Source: Topomyia yanbarensis
Taxonomy: Eukaryota; Arthropoda; Insecta; Diptera; Culicidae
Assembly: GCF_030247195.1 (NCBI RefSeq)
Contig: NW_026683306.1
Coordinates: 35,411-99,410, forward strand
Length of the DNA stretch: 64,000 nucleotides
Direction of reading: 5' to 3'
Part shown: positions 34,504-45,066 of the stretch, piece after piece
Numbering within the stretch: position 1 is the stretch's first letter
Layout of the letters: each line of letters begins with the position of its first letter
Notes under the pieces: generated by a model
Told to the model about the DNA's origin: nothing
Databases searched by the model: none
The model's input: the letters and a program-made list of their open reading frames with translations, nothing else
Program-made: the position numbers and the translations under genes

Positions 34504-35133
34504 CGGCGTCCCAGTACATGATTCCCCTGATGAAGGCCACCCGAGTTTGTAATCCATCCGTTGATCTCACGATGTCTGAAACTGAAATAATTTTCTCTCC
34601 CTGCCATCTTTGTCTACCCTCCCTCCCCTGACTCTTATACCCAGAAGTAACACCCCAACCCCCCCCCCCCCCCCCAATATCTTCACGAAGCATTTAGCTT
34701 TTCTTGTCTCTTCTAGTTTTAACTATTATATTATATAATCTCGTTGAAAATGCCCAACTCTACTACCCACAAAAATAACTATAATTACGAATCTTTACAA
34801 AATTCAATCATGCCCTCTAGTTATTCCTACTTTTAAGATAGTCGTAAAAAATTGTCCCCCTTAGTTAAACATTATTTGCTCCAATAATCTCACTGATAAA
34901 AATGTCAAACCATATTGCCACAAAAACTAAATGACCCCCATAATCTTACGAAAATAATATTATCCCCTTGTGTAGATATATAAGATAGCTATAAATTCGC
35001 ATTAATTTTATTTAAAAAAAATCAATATGTAATCCCCTAGTTTTAGGCAACTTAAAATGTAAAACAAAACAAAATTGGCACCTTTCAGCTAACGCAACGT
35101 GTCTTATCAAATAAACAATTTGAATAAAAAAAA

Positions 35134-35535
35134 CCGATTTAATCCACCTAGCAGTGAGATGAGACATTTCTTACACATTTCACTATTGGATTAGTTTGCA
35201 GAACTCACGAGAAGTATGCACCCAACTAGAGGTGGGATGAAAACAGTTTCTAGTCTTGCACGAATAAAATCTGGAATAAACTTAATAAATTATAGAAATC
35301 AACAAAACGTTTTTTAAATTCATGAAATGAGTAGAAAAAATAATGTAAATCAAAATTATAATATACACGAATCAAATTAGATTAGGTTATTAAATAAAAA
35401 TAAAGATTATATTTAGATATAGTTATAAGATTAATAGAATAAATTGACTCATACTAACAAATTGATGAAATAAAACGAATAACTGAACATGAAATGCATA
35501 AAATTAAAGATATGAATAAAAAAAATCAAACGAAT
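35134..35535 (+). repeat. Satellite leader, copy 1
   Basis: Starts CCGATTTAATCCACCTAGCAG directly after the A run of LINE D and leads into the first 9-bp satellite. It matches 50496-50935 almost throughout. The first part resembles the 5' end of the dispersed TTTTAATCCACC repeat (also at 39762). The last 100 bp are A-rich and look like decayed satellite units (AAATGAATA-like). Confidence 0.85.
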
Positions 35536-36458
35536 AAAATGAATCAAATTATTCAAATGAATCAAATGAATCAAATGAATCAAATGAATCAAATGACTCA
35601 AATGAATCAATGAATCAAATGAATCAAATGAATCAAATGAATCAAATGAATCAAATGAATCATATGAATCAAATGAATCAAATGAATCAAATGAATCAAA
35701 TGAATCAAATGAATCAAATGAATCAAATGAATCAAATGAATCAAATGAATCAAATGAATCAAATGAATCAAATGAATCAAATGAATCAAATGAATCAAAT
35801 GAATCAAATGAATCAAATGAATCAAATGAATCAAATGAATCAAATGAATCAATGAATCAAATGAATCAAATGAATCAAATGAATCAAATGAATCAAATGA
35901 ATTAAATGAATCAAATGAATCAAATGAATCAAATGAATCAAATGAATCAAATGAATCAAATGAATCAAATGAATCAAATGAATCAAATGAATCAAATGAA
36001 TCAAATGAATCAAATGAATCAAATGAATCAAATGAATCAAATGAATCAAATGAATCAAATGAATCAAATGAATCAAATGAATCAAATGAATCAAATGAAT
36101 CAAATGAATCAAATGAATCAAATGAATCAAATGAATCAAATGAATCAAATGAATCAAATGAATCAAATGAATCAAATGAATCAAATGAATCAAATGAATC
36201 AAATGAATCAAATGAATCAAATGAATCAAATGAATCAAATGAATCAAATGAATCAAATGAATCAAATGAATCAAATGAATCAAATGAATCAAATGAATCA
36301 AATGAATCAAATGAATCAAATGAATCACATGAATCACATGAATCACATGAATCACATGAATCACATGAATCACATGAATCACATGAATCACATGAATCAC
36401 ATGAATCACATGAATCACATGAATAACAAGAATCAAATGAATCAAATGAATCAAATTG
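35536..36458 (+). repeat. 9-bp satellite array 1, unit ATGAATCAA
   Basis: About 100 tandem units of ATGAATCAA over 0.92 kb with few changes. Eleven consecutive units near 36326-36424 carry the variant ATGAATCAC. Two 1-2-base length changes near 35610 and 35850 shift the phase. Because the unit is a multiple of three, one forward and two reverse frames stay open (repeats of Met-Asn-Gln, Leu-Ile-His and Asp-Ser-Phe). These are not genes. Confidence 0.97.
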
Positions 36459-37000
36459 ATTTAATTCATCCAGTGAATACAATGAATCAAATTAATGAAA
36501 TGGATCAAATGAATAAAAAGAATGGATGAACAAAATGAATAAAGTAAAAAATAAATGAAATGCATAAATAAAACAAACGAATCAAATAAACAAAATGAGC
36601 TGAAATGATAAAATGAATAAAAAGAAGAAAATTGGCAGAATTAAATGCATCGATTAAAATGAAAAATTGAAGAATGGTAAAAGGTTATAAATTAATATAA
36701 AGAAATACATTGAATCAAACAAATTATTTGGAAGAAAAGATTGAAACTGAAAAATAATCAGATTATTAAAATGAAGAAACTGAACAAAATGATTAAACTG
36801 GAAAAAATGAATAAAATGCATACAATGAAATCAATGAATAAAATAAGTTAAATGAGTTATGAGTAAAATGCACAAAAAGAATAAACTAATCAGAGTGAAT
36901 CCAAAGAATGAAACGAATAAAATAAGTAAAATGAACGCAGATGAACAAAACGAATAAAAAGATGCGGAATGAAATAATTAATTAAAATGAAATGGTCATA
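36459..37000 (+). repeat. Degenerate satellite flank
   Basis: A-rich sequence with recurring AAATGAAT, AATAAAATG and ATGAATAAA strings in no strict register. It looks like old, decayed units of the neighbouring 9-bp satellite. Confidence 0.6.
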
Positions 37001-37822
37001 TATTTGAAGCTAGAAATATTTTTGAATTAAGAAAATGAATAAACCAATCCGGTACGAATTTGAGATCCATTGCATCAAAAAGTTTTGAAATGTTTTTGAA
37101 AATTCCATCTTCTGAGAAAAGGCTAATAAATATGCAATGGACTTTCTAGGGCTTCCATCTTTTTTGGTTTTATTCTTTTTGTTTTCATGCTTCTTTACTT
37201 GACGGTGTCGTTTTAAGATTATCTGGTGTTTCTACCTTATTGTTGGACCATATTTATTTATCAGGAACCTGGAACGCTCAATTTGCTTTGGAATTCGAAG
37301 TTTACTTTTCGGTCACATATTCCCGAAAAAAATATTTATGTACAGAATAGAATTTACTGGTCCAGTATTTTAACGCGTAATTGAATATAGTAAAGTGAGA
37401 CAAGGTCACATGTGCTTTCAAGCCCCTTGAACAAAGAACGACAGGGAGAATGCGATTCGTGAATGAGACAGGTAGATATTTCAAAATTTTTATTTGCATT
37501 GAAGTAAATAGTGTGAAATGTCTAGGCTATGTCGATAGCAAAAAAGCCGTGCATTCAGTTGATTGCAATGCCGTCTCTTTCAATTCATCCTTATAGCTTT
37601 CATATTGTTTCGTTCGGAATTATCGTGCAGGAAATATGGATAAATAAGTCCTATACAGACCAATACTGTGAAAAATAAATGGTTCAAACTACTCAGTATA
37701 TCCAGATATGGACGACGATAAGTTAGAAGACACATTGTAGTTGCATCCCCCATCGAGAGTGGGTACTTTGGGAAACTTCTTTTCCTGGATCTAATTTGTG
37801 GATATTTTTGGTCCTTGATCCG
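37001..37822. other. Unassigned interval
   Basis: No coding frame, terminal repeat or similarity to other parts of the window was recognised. Confidence 0.3.
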
Positions 37823-38331
37823 TTATTTTTCATGAAAGTTCGTACCAATACAACGAATGTGCAGCTTATACAACTCATGGTTCATTCGTCTGCGCAACGT
37901 TCCGTCTCCCATCTGCAACACCTTTCGTTCGAAAACTCCAAGGGTGCGTTGGTCCTCCACGAGCATAGTCCAGGTCTCGTGGCCGTAGAGGACCACCGAT
38001 CTAATCAGCGTCTTGTAGATAATCAACTTCGTGCGGTGGCGAATTTTGTTCGACCGGAGCGTCCTCCGGAGTCCAAAGTAGGCACGATTTCCCGCCAAGA
38101 TCCCTCTCTGAATTTCTCTGCTGTTATCATTGTCGTCGGTTACCAGTGAGCCCGAATACATGAATTCGTCGACCATCTCGATTTCGTCACCGTCAATCCG
38201 AACTCGGGTGGGAGGTTCACATTGTCGTCTCTAGAACCTCTTCCTCTCATGTATTTTGTCTTCGAAACGTTGATGGCAAGTCCAATCCTGCTGGCTTCAG
38301 CTTTCAGTCTTTGAGCATATATTTCATTCAA
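37823..38331 (-). pseudogene. RTE-like LINE fragment (end of reverse transcriptase)
   Basis: Two open pieces in neighbouring frames, from 38331 to 38140 and from 38176 to 37823. The first carries the RT thumb start (GLAINVSKTKYM). The second carries LIIYKTLIRSVVLYGHETWTM followed by LGVFERKVLQ, the conserved end of RT in RTE-type LINEs as I recall them. The palm with its catalytic Asp box is not present. It is a 5'-truncated remnant with a frameshift near 38150-38180. Confidence 0.7.
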
Positions 38332-39290
38332 AATTCAATAGAGATACGAATAGTTTAAATATCGCACGTGGAATGTCTCTTTTGGAAATTTTCATCGTCA
38401 AACTTTCATATTACCCAGTTAAGCCAAATATTTTTCGGATATAGCCATGAATTTCCTTAATTATAGTGTAGATACAGGCTTTGAATACAATTGAATTAAA
38501 ATTGAGTTGATGTAGCAGCAGACAAAAAATAGTTTTGTTGTCTCAAACCTTCGCAATTACAATTAATAAATATTTCAGATTGGCAGATTATCACACAACT
38601 TAGAAATGGATACAGAAATAGCTAGATAGATGCGATAGAAGAGAGACAGAGAGCGAGAGAGAGATGGATGGCGGGGGGGGGCGTGTGAGGAATGGCAAAT
38701 GATGGTTAATGCAGTGACATTATTTTTATAGGTATATTATTATGATATATTGATTCCTTTCATTCTTGTCATAATTAATGTGAGTAGTAATTTTTGCGCC
38801 ATAACCAGTATAACCTGAATCTCGGAAAAGAGATAAATTTTCGCTAGATTTTTGGGCTTCAAACATACAGTTGCTTTCGGTGACGCCACGAGTATAATTA
38901 TATGAGAAATCTTTTATCTCACTACTAGGTGAATTACTTGTTGATCTGTGTATTGATATACAATCCAACATTTACCTCATGATTGAACGCAATGCCTAAT
39001 CCAAGGAATAAATACTAGAACTCACTGTTTCTTTATCAACACATTATTTTGTATTTGAAGTGAACTTATATATTGATTTTTGAGAAATAGTTAATTTATT
39101 ATAAAGGTAATTCACAAAATGTTCTCAACATCGAATTCCTTGAATCACGTAGATGTGTTTTCATACCCCGATATTCAAAATCGGTTTAGTTTTGCCCCTA
39201 AAACACCAGTAAAGCAATACTCTGTATGAAACAATCTCATTTTTAATTGGTGGAAATTGGTAAGCGAGGACTAAAGATACAAAATAGTTA
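38332..39290. other. Unassigned interval with one small open frame
   Basis: Mostly A/T-rich, with a GA-rich and poly(G) run at 38637-38684. On the minus strand 38971-38726 there is an 81-codon open frame with coding-like composition but no recognised family and no clear splice signals. I would not call it a gene without transcript evidence. Confidence 0.3.
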
Positions 39291-39582
39291 ATATCTCCGC
39301 CGCTCGTGCACAGATTTAGACAATCTATAGCTTGTTAGAAAGGTATTTTTACAAGCTTTATCTTTTTATGTGCAGTTTGTTGGACAATATTGTAATGTTC
39401 GAAAGTTATTCGCCAAAAACCTGCTGTGTTTTGACAAAATCGCCCATATCTCAGAGAGTAAACAACATATCGAAAATCAAAAATAATAGTGTCAAATGGC
39501 AACGTTAGGCCTTTCATTTGAAACTAATTTCATAAAGATTGGTTCAGCCATTGCTGAGATAATTACATGACATTTTGTACAT

Positions 39583-39637
<55 letters not shown>

Positions 39638-39757
39638 GACATTGTCTCAATTTGTCGAGCTGAGTCGATTGGTATATGAGACTCGGCCCTCCGGGCCTCG
39701 GAAAAAGTTTTCAAAGTTTGAGCGAATCCTATACATTTCTTTTGTAAGAAATGTAAA
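39291..39757 (+). repeat. Dispersed repeat, 3' part, with hairpin end
   Basis: Contains GGTTCAGCCATTGCTGAGA, a CATA/CA microsatellite (39578-39634), GTCGAGCTGAGTCGATTGGT and CGGCCCTCCGGGCCTCGG. It ends in a hairpin CATTTCTT-TTGT-AAGAAATG followed by TAAAA. The matching copy is 49981-50417. Directly after it another unit begins with TTTTTAATCCACC at 39760. Confidence 0.8.
39578..39634 (+). repeat. CATA / CA microsatellite
   Basis: Tandem CATA units run into CA units inside the dispersed repeat. Sister copies of the repeat have the same type of run at the same place (43195-43230, 50283-50296). Confidence 0.95.
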
Positions 39758-40043
39758 ACGTTTTTAATCCACCTAACAGTGTGATGAGACATTACTTATA
39801 ACTCTTATCACTCTCTTCGGATATTATATCGTTTGAGAACATTTAGAACTTGATGCTTCGCGATGTTTTTCATAACACATACTACATGGGATAGTGGCAG
39901 GACTCAGAGAAGCGCTCAAATCAGCATAGGACAACATCAGTGCTAGAAATCTCAAACCAAATCAATGGGAAAGCGAAAAAAATGGTCCATAAAATAGACA
40001 TACCAACGAATTATTGTTAATGCTGTGTGAATAAAATACCTAA
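39758..40043 (+). repeat. Dispersed repeat, 5' part
   Basis: Starts TTTTTAATCCACCTAACAG and shares GTGATGAGACATT and GCAGGACTCAGAGAAG-like strings with the satellite leaders (35134 and 50496). It ends where the inverted arm begins. Confidence 0.65.
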
Positions 40044-43023
40044 ATTGTGGTGGGAAAACTGAATTTTCCTAATGGGGTTATATATTGTACTGAGCCAAAA
40101 AAGTCGAAATTTTTTTTTGAATCGATTTGAAGTTTATACTTTACTCAAATTTCCAACGAGACTGAGAACTAAGAAATCAACGCTTTTTCTTGAAAAGGGC
40201 GATACTAGCAGTGATACCATTCAAAGAAAATCAACAGTGAATATTTCCTGACTTGGTTTTATTTCCTATTTAAGAACTATTGTGTTTTTTTACATCCTAG
40301 ATTGCATGATTCAGTGATCGAAACCCAAAACTTCATAAAGTATTTGAAATAATTAAATTAAAATTTGTTTTTGCTATTGAAATTGACAAAATGATAGTAT
40401 CGCCCCTTTGGCGATTGTTTACTTTTTCGGTCCCACCTATCAGCATTGAAGTATCGCCCTTACGTTTTTTTACAATAACTACCGTTCTACACCACCGATT
40501 TCGTCCGTGTTTTTTCAATAGAGATCATTGTTACTATTTACAGCTGGTATCAGCTTGATAATCCTAAAAAAACGAAAATAACAGTTTCGCCTCTAAACTG
40601 CTAGCAAAAAAAGCATCGCCCTGTTTGTTTGCATGGAGAGTGGAGGGCGAAACTTTAAATAAACAAACAAAAATACAGTTTCGCCCGTTGTATTTTTTGC
40701 TGTAATTTTAGAAAGCAATATCGTAGAATCCAAATTTTTAGGTTAATTTGTTGCGTTTCAAAGCCCTCATTCGCATGTATGAAAAAAGCCCTATGTTTAC
40801 ATTTGTAAGTATCGTCCTTTTCACAAAAAAGCGTTGAAATGAAATCGCAGCTCCGGATATCACGCTATCTCTGAAGTGCATGCATGCATAGTTTCAAATT
40901 TTACTTCGACATCGACTTTTTCTAATGGTGACTTCCCAGTAGTATCCTTGATTTGAATTATTATCGCTAATCCTAATGCCAAATAACAAATAAAAACCTC
41001 ACGAAAACGAACCGTTTGAGAAAATCATCATCATTACTGAAATTTTCATTTTCACGAATCTTTTCGATAACCTTACGTCACGTGCGTTAATGCACTGGGT
41101 GCACAGTGCTCTGAAAATCTAGCGAAATCGTCTTAGGGCGCCAGCTGGTCTAATTCAGAGCTATCTGCGCGGCGAGTTAAATCTGCAAAGAATACTAAAA
41201 AATAATTTCTTTTGCATAATTTTCAGTTCAGCAACTCGAGAAATCGTGCCCACCGCAAGCCATGAAAAATAGACTACGTTGTGAAGTGATGGTCACAATT
41301 TATTAAAAAATCACGGTTAAATAAAAAATAAAACTATTAAAAATTTCAAATAGTTTATAATTTTCACAAACTTATTAGGAAAAATTGTTTAATAAGCTTT
41401 CATAATATTGTGTAGGAAAAAAGCTGAAAATTCCAATATTTTCTCCATCTGCAACATATAAACCCTTAAGTATACCAATTAATTGGTATACGAATTGGAA
41501 TAGGTTCGCCAAATTTTCGAAGAAGTTTATAAAATAACCCCTTGAAAACTACCTAAAAATTGTTGTAGTTCGATGCAATAAAAAAATCTCCAAAAATGAA
41601 ATGTACCTATTAATGTGAAATACAGTGAATAATACATACAATAAAGACCCATTTTTATCAATCTCATGGCGTATTTTAGGCTGACAAAATGGGGACATTG
41701 ACTAAATCGGGCAATTTTTTTTCTTTATAATAAACTGAAGCTGTTAAAATATTCTTCCCGTTCATTGATGTTGTCTGATAACTATTTCTGATTATGATGA
41801 ACTTTTTATTTTTGCATATTTCCATCTTCATGATAAGGAAAACATGCTCAAGAAAGGATTTACTCAAATTCAGTCTTGTTCGTCTGCTAGAGCCCATCAA
41901 ACATATGTCATATTTGGCTGATAAAATCGGGGTTTCAATGTATTATAATAGATATTCAGCATTCGAAAAAATTTCTTGTGAACGAGTGTAGAACGACTTT
42001 GTTTCTACTTACTTGAAATCATCGGTGTAGCCAGAAATTCGGTTTGGGGGGGGAGGGGGTTTGGTGAAAATCGATCTTACTGTCCAAACGGCATAATTCC
42101 GAAACCGTAATTTTTGAAGTTTTAAAATTATGCAGAATTAATTTTTCAGAAAATACTAACAGAGTTCGTGCCTTTAGCGAATTTGTTGAGACTTTATTGT
42201 AGTCATGAATATTAACCTGAGAAAATTCACCATAAATACTTCTTGGACGATATACCGTCAAAATTATTTTTTCAAATGATGCGCTGTTTAACGTTTGTAA
42301 AACTCATCGAAGATACTAAACCTCCGAAATTGGCGGTTTCAAAATGATGTTATCTTGACCATAAATTACTGTTTTTAAACATTTGACCTATACATAAAAC
42401 TAGTCATACAACAAAAATCAAATGCTCATCAAAATCGATCAGAACCTGCTAGAATCGAATGGAAATCGTCATTTTTCATAAATTTCTCTCTACATTCGGA
42501 AAGTGTTATCCTCGTTATTAATCATATTTCGTTTTCGTCTCAACTCGACGCATTCCCAAAATAAAAACCTGTTTTAATCCACCTAGTGGTGGAATTGTGC
42601 TTGTCTCATTTGTCCAGACTACGATTCCATGGCTGGTTATGTTCAATACAATGGTGGAAATGAATATTACATGTTCAGTACGATTTGCACATACATACAA
42701 CGGATCGACAGCCACGATCTTGAGATATTATGTGATACTGAAACATCGATTGAAACCAGCGGCGGATCATGGAGAAAGATCCGGGAGGTCCAGGTCCTGC
42801 CGAAAATTTTCAACTTGTTAAGAAATTTCAAATTAGTTTCAATTTTAAAGTAGTAACCTCTCACGATTTTTAAAGTGATTGCATAACCTTTCTATATGAG
42901 AAAGGCAAAAATGTACCAAAGTCCAAAGAAGTCAATTTTTGTCAAACATCTCAATGTTTCATGCATTTTAAAGTCATTTGGCATCAAAAATACAAATTTG
43001 ATTTTGAAAATTTTTCATTTCAG
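40044..43023. repeat. Right arm of the large inverted duplication
   Basis: Reverse-complement partner of 1-2277. It is longer because of a 661-bp MITE at 40177-40837. From about 42572 the arm is dispersed repeat (TTTTAATCCACCTAGTGGTG), which continues past the matched part to 43241. The arms share the dispersed repeat at the same place, so they were duplicated as a block rather than being two chance insertions. A G-rich run lies at 42047-42060. Confidence 0.9.
40177..40837. mobile_element. 661-bp MITE with 30-bp inverted ends and TCGCCC motifs
   Basis: The ends 40177-40206 and 40808-40837 are inverted repeats matching at 27 of 30 positions; both begin TCAACGC. The interior has repeated AGTATCGCCC/AGTTTCGCCC-like motifs at about 40397, 40450, 40583, 40612, 40645 (reverse) and 40676, in addition to one in each terminal repeat. 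The other arm of the inverted duplication shows the unoccupied site near 2130-2150. No transposase frame. The target duplication cannot be settled. Confidence 0.85.
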
Positions 43024-43241
43024 TTTATATGGGAATTTGCTGTGTGATTGCACTCTTCAACTCGTAACTCCGGAACTGGAAGTCCAGTCAATAAAAAATT
43101 CAATAGCAGCCGATGGGAAGGTTGTACCTTTCATTTGAGACTTACTTTGTGCAAATCGGTTCAGCCATCTCTGAGAAACAGAGGTCACATTTTTTTACAC
43201 ATACACACATACACACACATACATACACACATAGACATTTT
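42572..43241 (+). repeat. Dispersed repeat, left part, split by LINE E
   Basis: Begins TTTTAATCCACCTAGTGGTG, includes a hairpin CCTTTCT...AGAAAGG (about 42888-42905), then GGTTCAGCCATCTCTGAGAAA and a CA/CATA run, and reaches ATAGACATTTT at 43241, where LINE E is inserted. It resumes at 48799. Confidence 0.75.
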
Positions 43242-43589
43242 AACTCCGCTAGCGAATAACGGATCTCAATAGTGGCATGGCTGTAATAATATACGTACAT
43301 GGAACTATTGAGAACCAGAGCTACAGGTCCAAAGCCCTGGTAAAGGAGGATGGTTGTGATAATCTGGGCCGAGGTCACCACGTAAAGCAAGATAGGTCAT
43401 AACCCCAATTCCAAGGCGTGAAGCGACCCGTGCCGAGGGCTGAGTGATCGAGGGGGTGAAAAAGATGCTCGATCGTTAACGGAGCCTGTGGGGTACCTGG
43501 GCAACCCCCACAGTAAGCGTCCCTTACCACGTTAATGCGGTGCTCTGGCGTGGCGGACATTTATTCTCGCGCTACTCGTGGGATCAAAC

Positions 43590-45066
43590 ATGGAGTCAAC
43601 AAAAAACAAAAACAAACAAACCTTGGTGCCAAACCCCTTTGCTAGAGGTGGTTTGGCGAGGTCTCCCCCCGTGGGGAGAGTAGTGGAGCGACGAGTGATG
43701 CATCGGATAGCACCAGTGACCCCCCAGTAGTGGTAGGAAATAGCCCTACCAACGCACTGGACGGGCCACTATCAGCGATGCGCAAAGTGGTGGAGCAGCT
43801 CGATTCAATAATCGAGTACACTAGCGCAAAGCAAAACATAAGCAAGGAGTTAAAACAGAGTCTCCTGGAACTCCGGAAAACTGTTCGTGTCGCAAGACAG
43901 AAACAGCAGGCTTATGCCAAGAGGGTGGAATGTCGGGAGAAGTCCAACAGAGAAACCCAGACAGTGGCCTCCAAGAGGGAGGGAAGCGGGAAGGTCGATA
44001 CAGGCACTCAGACAGTGGCCTTCACCTTCTATGGAGCAGCTACGTCGCTTGAAGCGGCGGCCGAGTTCCCCTCGAAGGGAAAAGGCAAGGGCAAGGGCAA
44101 TCGTAAGACGGCGTCGAACGCGAAGCGCCCTAGGAAGTCACCAGGCGAGAGTGCAAAAACCGACACCACACGGCGTGCAACCGTTAAGGCCAAACGCCGT
44201 CTGGCCGAGGTAAGCGAGGGCGAGAGTGACCTCGCTGAGCAGAGCGTTGGTACCAGCAACCCGGCGCGACCGGGGCAGGGTGCGTTAACCCCTGGACGCT
44301 GGTCACCAGGAAGAAGCCGGCACCGACACCAGAGGTACCGCGGCCCGCGAAGAAGGCCAAGGACAGAGGCGAGGCCTTGTGGTTAAAAACCGACAAGGAC
44401 AAATACGGCGACGTCCTAAAGTCGATGATGGCGGCCGAAAGCCTTTCGGCCCTTGGGCAAGATGTGCGTAGCGTGAGACGCACCAACACGGGTGAAATGC
44501 TTCTGGTGCTGAAGCGAGGCGCACAATCTAGTGCGGTATACAAGGCCTTGGCCCAAGAGGTCCTTGGTGAAGGCGCCCAAGTCAGGTCGCTAGGGGCGGA
44601 AATGACTCTCCAGTGCAAGCATCTGGACGAGTTCACGACCGCAGAAGATGTCGTCGCAGCCGTTAAGGAACAATGCGACGTCACAATCGAGCGGGCCTCT
44701 GTGCGATTTAGAGATGGACCCTCTGGCACCCAAGTAGCCTACCTCAGGCTACTGAAGGCGGATGCTAAAAAGGTAACTGAGAAAGGGAAGCTGAAGATCG
44801 GCTGGTCGGTATGCCCTATTAGCATACCCCAGCCGCCTTCAGTGGATAGGTGCTATCGGTTCCTTGAGTCCGGCCATAAAGCCTACGAGTTCAAGAACAT
44901 AGACAGGAGCAAACTATGTCGTCGCTGCAGCGAGGAGGGGCATAAGGAGCGGGGCTGCACTAAGGCGTACAAGTGCCTTATCTGCACCGCTAAGAAGCAA
45001 GCCCATAAACATGCTATGGGCGGATCTTCGTGTCCCTTCGGTGAGGCAAATAAGAAGAAACCGTGA
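43590..45066 (+). pseudogene. LINE E ORF1 (gag-like, zinc knuckles)
   Basis: The probable start is the ATG at 43590 (MESTKNKNKQTLVPNPFARGG), a frameshift at about 43665-43685 leads into the long frame containing 43730, and another at about 44300-44386 leads to the final frame ending at 45066. A Lys/Arg-rich middle (KGKGKGKGNRK near 44085) precedes the conserved domain. Of three C-terminal zinc knuckles, the first is damaged (CYRFLESGHKAYEFK: two of four ligands changed to Phe), the second is intact (CRRCSEEGHKERGC), and the third is present (CLICTAKK...H...C). ORF1 and ORF2 overlap by 4 bp (ATGA type, 45063-45066). Confidence 0.82.

Larger units (their letters stand above)
28222..35133 (+). 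mobile_element. I-group LINE copy D (near full length)
   Basis: The most complete copy of the family: a 5' UTR starting TCGTTTTCGAGCTC at 28222, ORF1 (28507-29826 region), ORF2 (29811-33475), and a long 3' UTR ending in AATAAA (35110) and an A run (35126-35133). The 3' UTR is interrupted by a MITE at 33651-34503 and holds a poly(C) run near 34655-34673. Insertion into LINE F is shown by the 14-bp duplication. The right-hand duplication is not at 35134 but at 50418, because further DNA now separates them. Confidence 0.88.

Noticed and set aside
35536..36458. Possible CRISPR array or telomeric repeat
   Set aside because: Units are directly adjacent with no spacers, and the unit matches no telomere repeat I know.
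35607..36529. Open frames of Met-Asn-Gln, Leu-Ile-His and Asp-Ser-Phe repeats
   Set aside because: Products of satellite array 1, not genes.
38726..38971. Small reverse-strand open frame of 81 codons as a host exon
   Set aside because: Coding-like composition, but no recognised domain and no clear splice sites; kept only as part of an unassigned interval.
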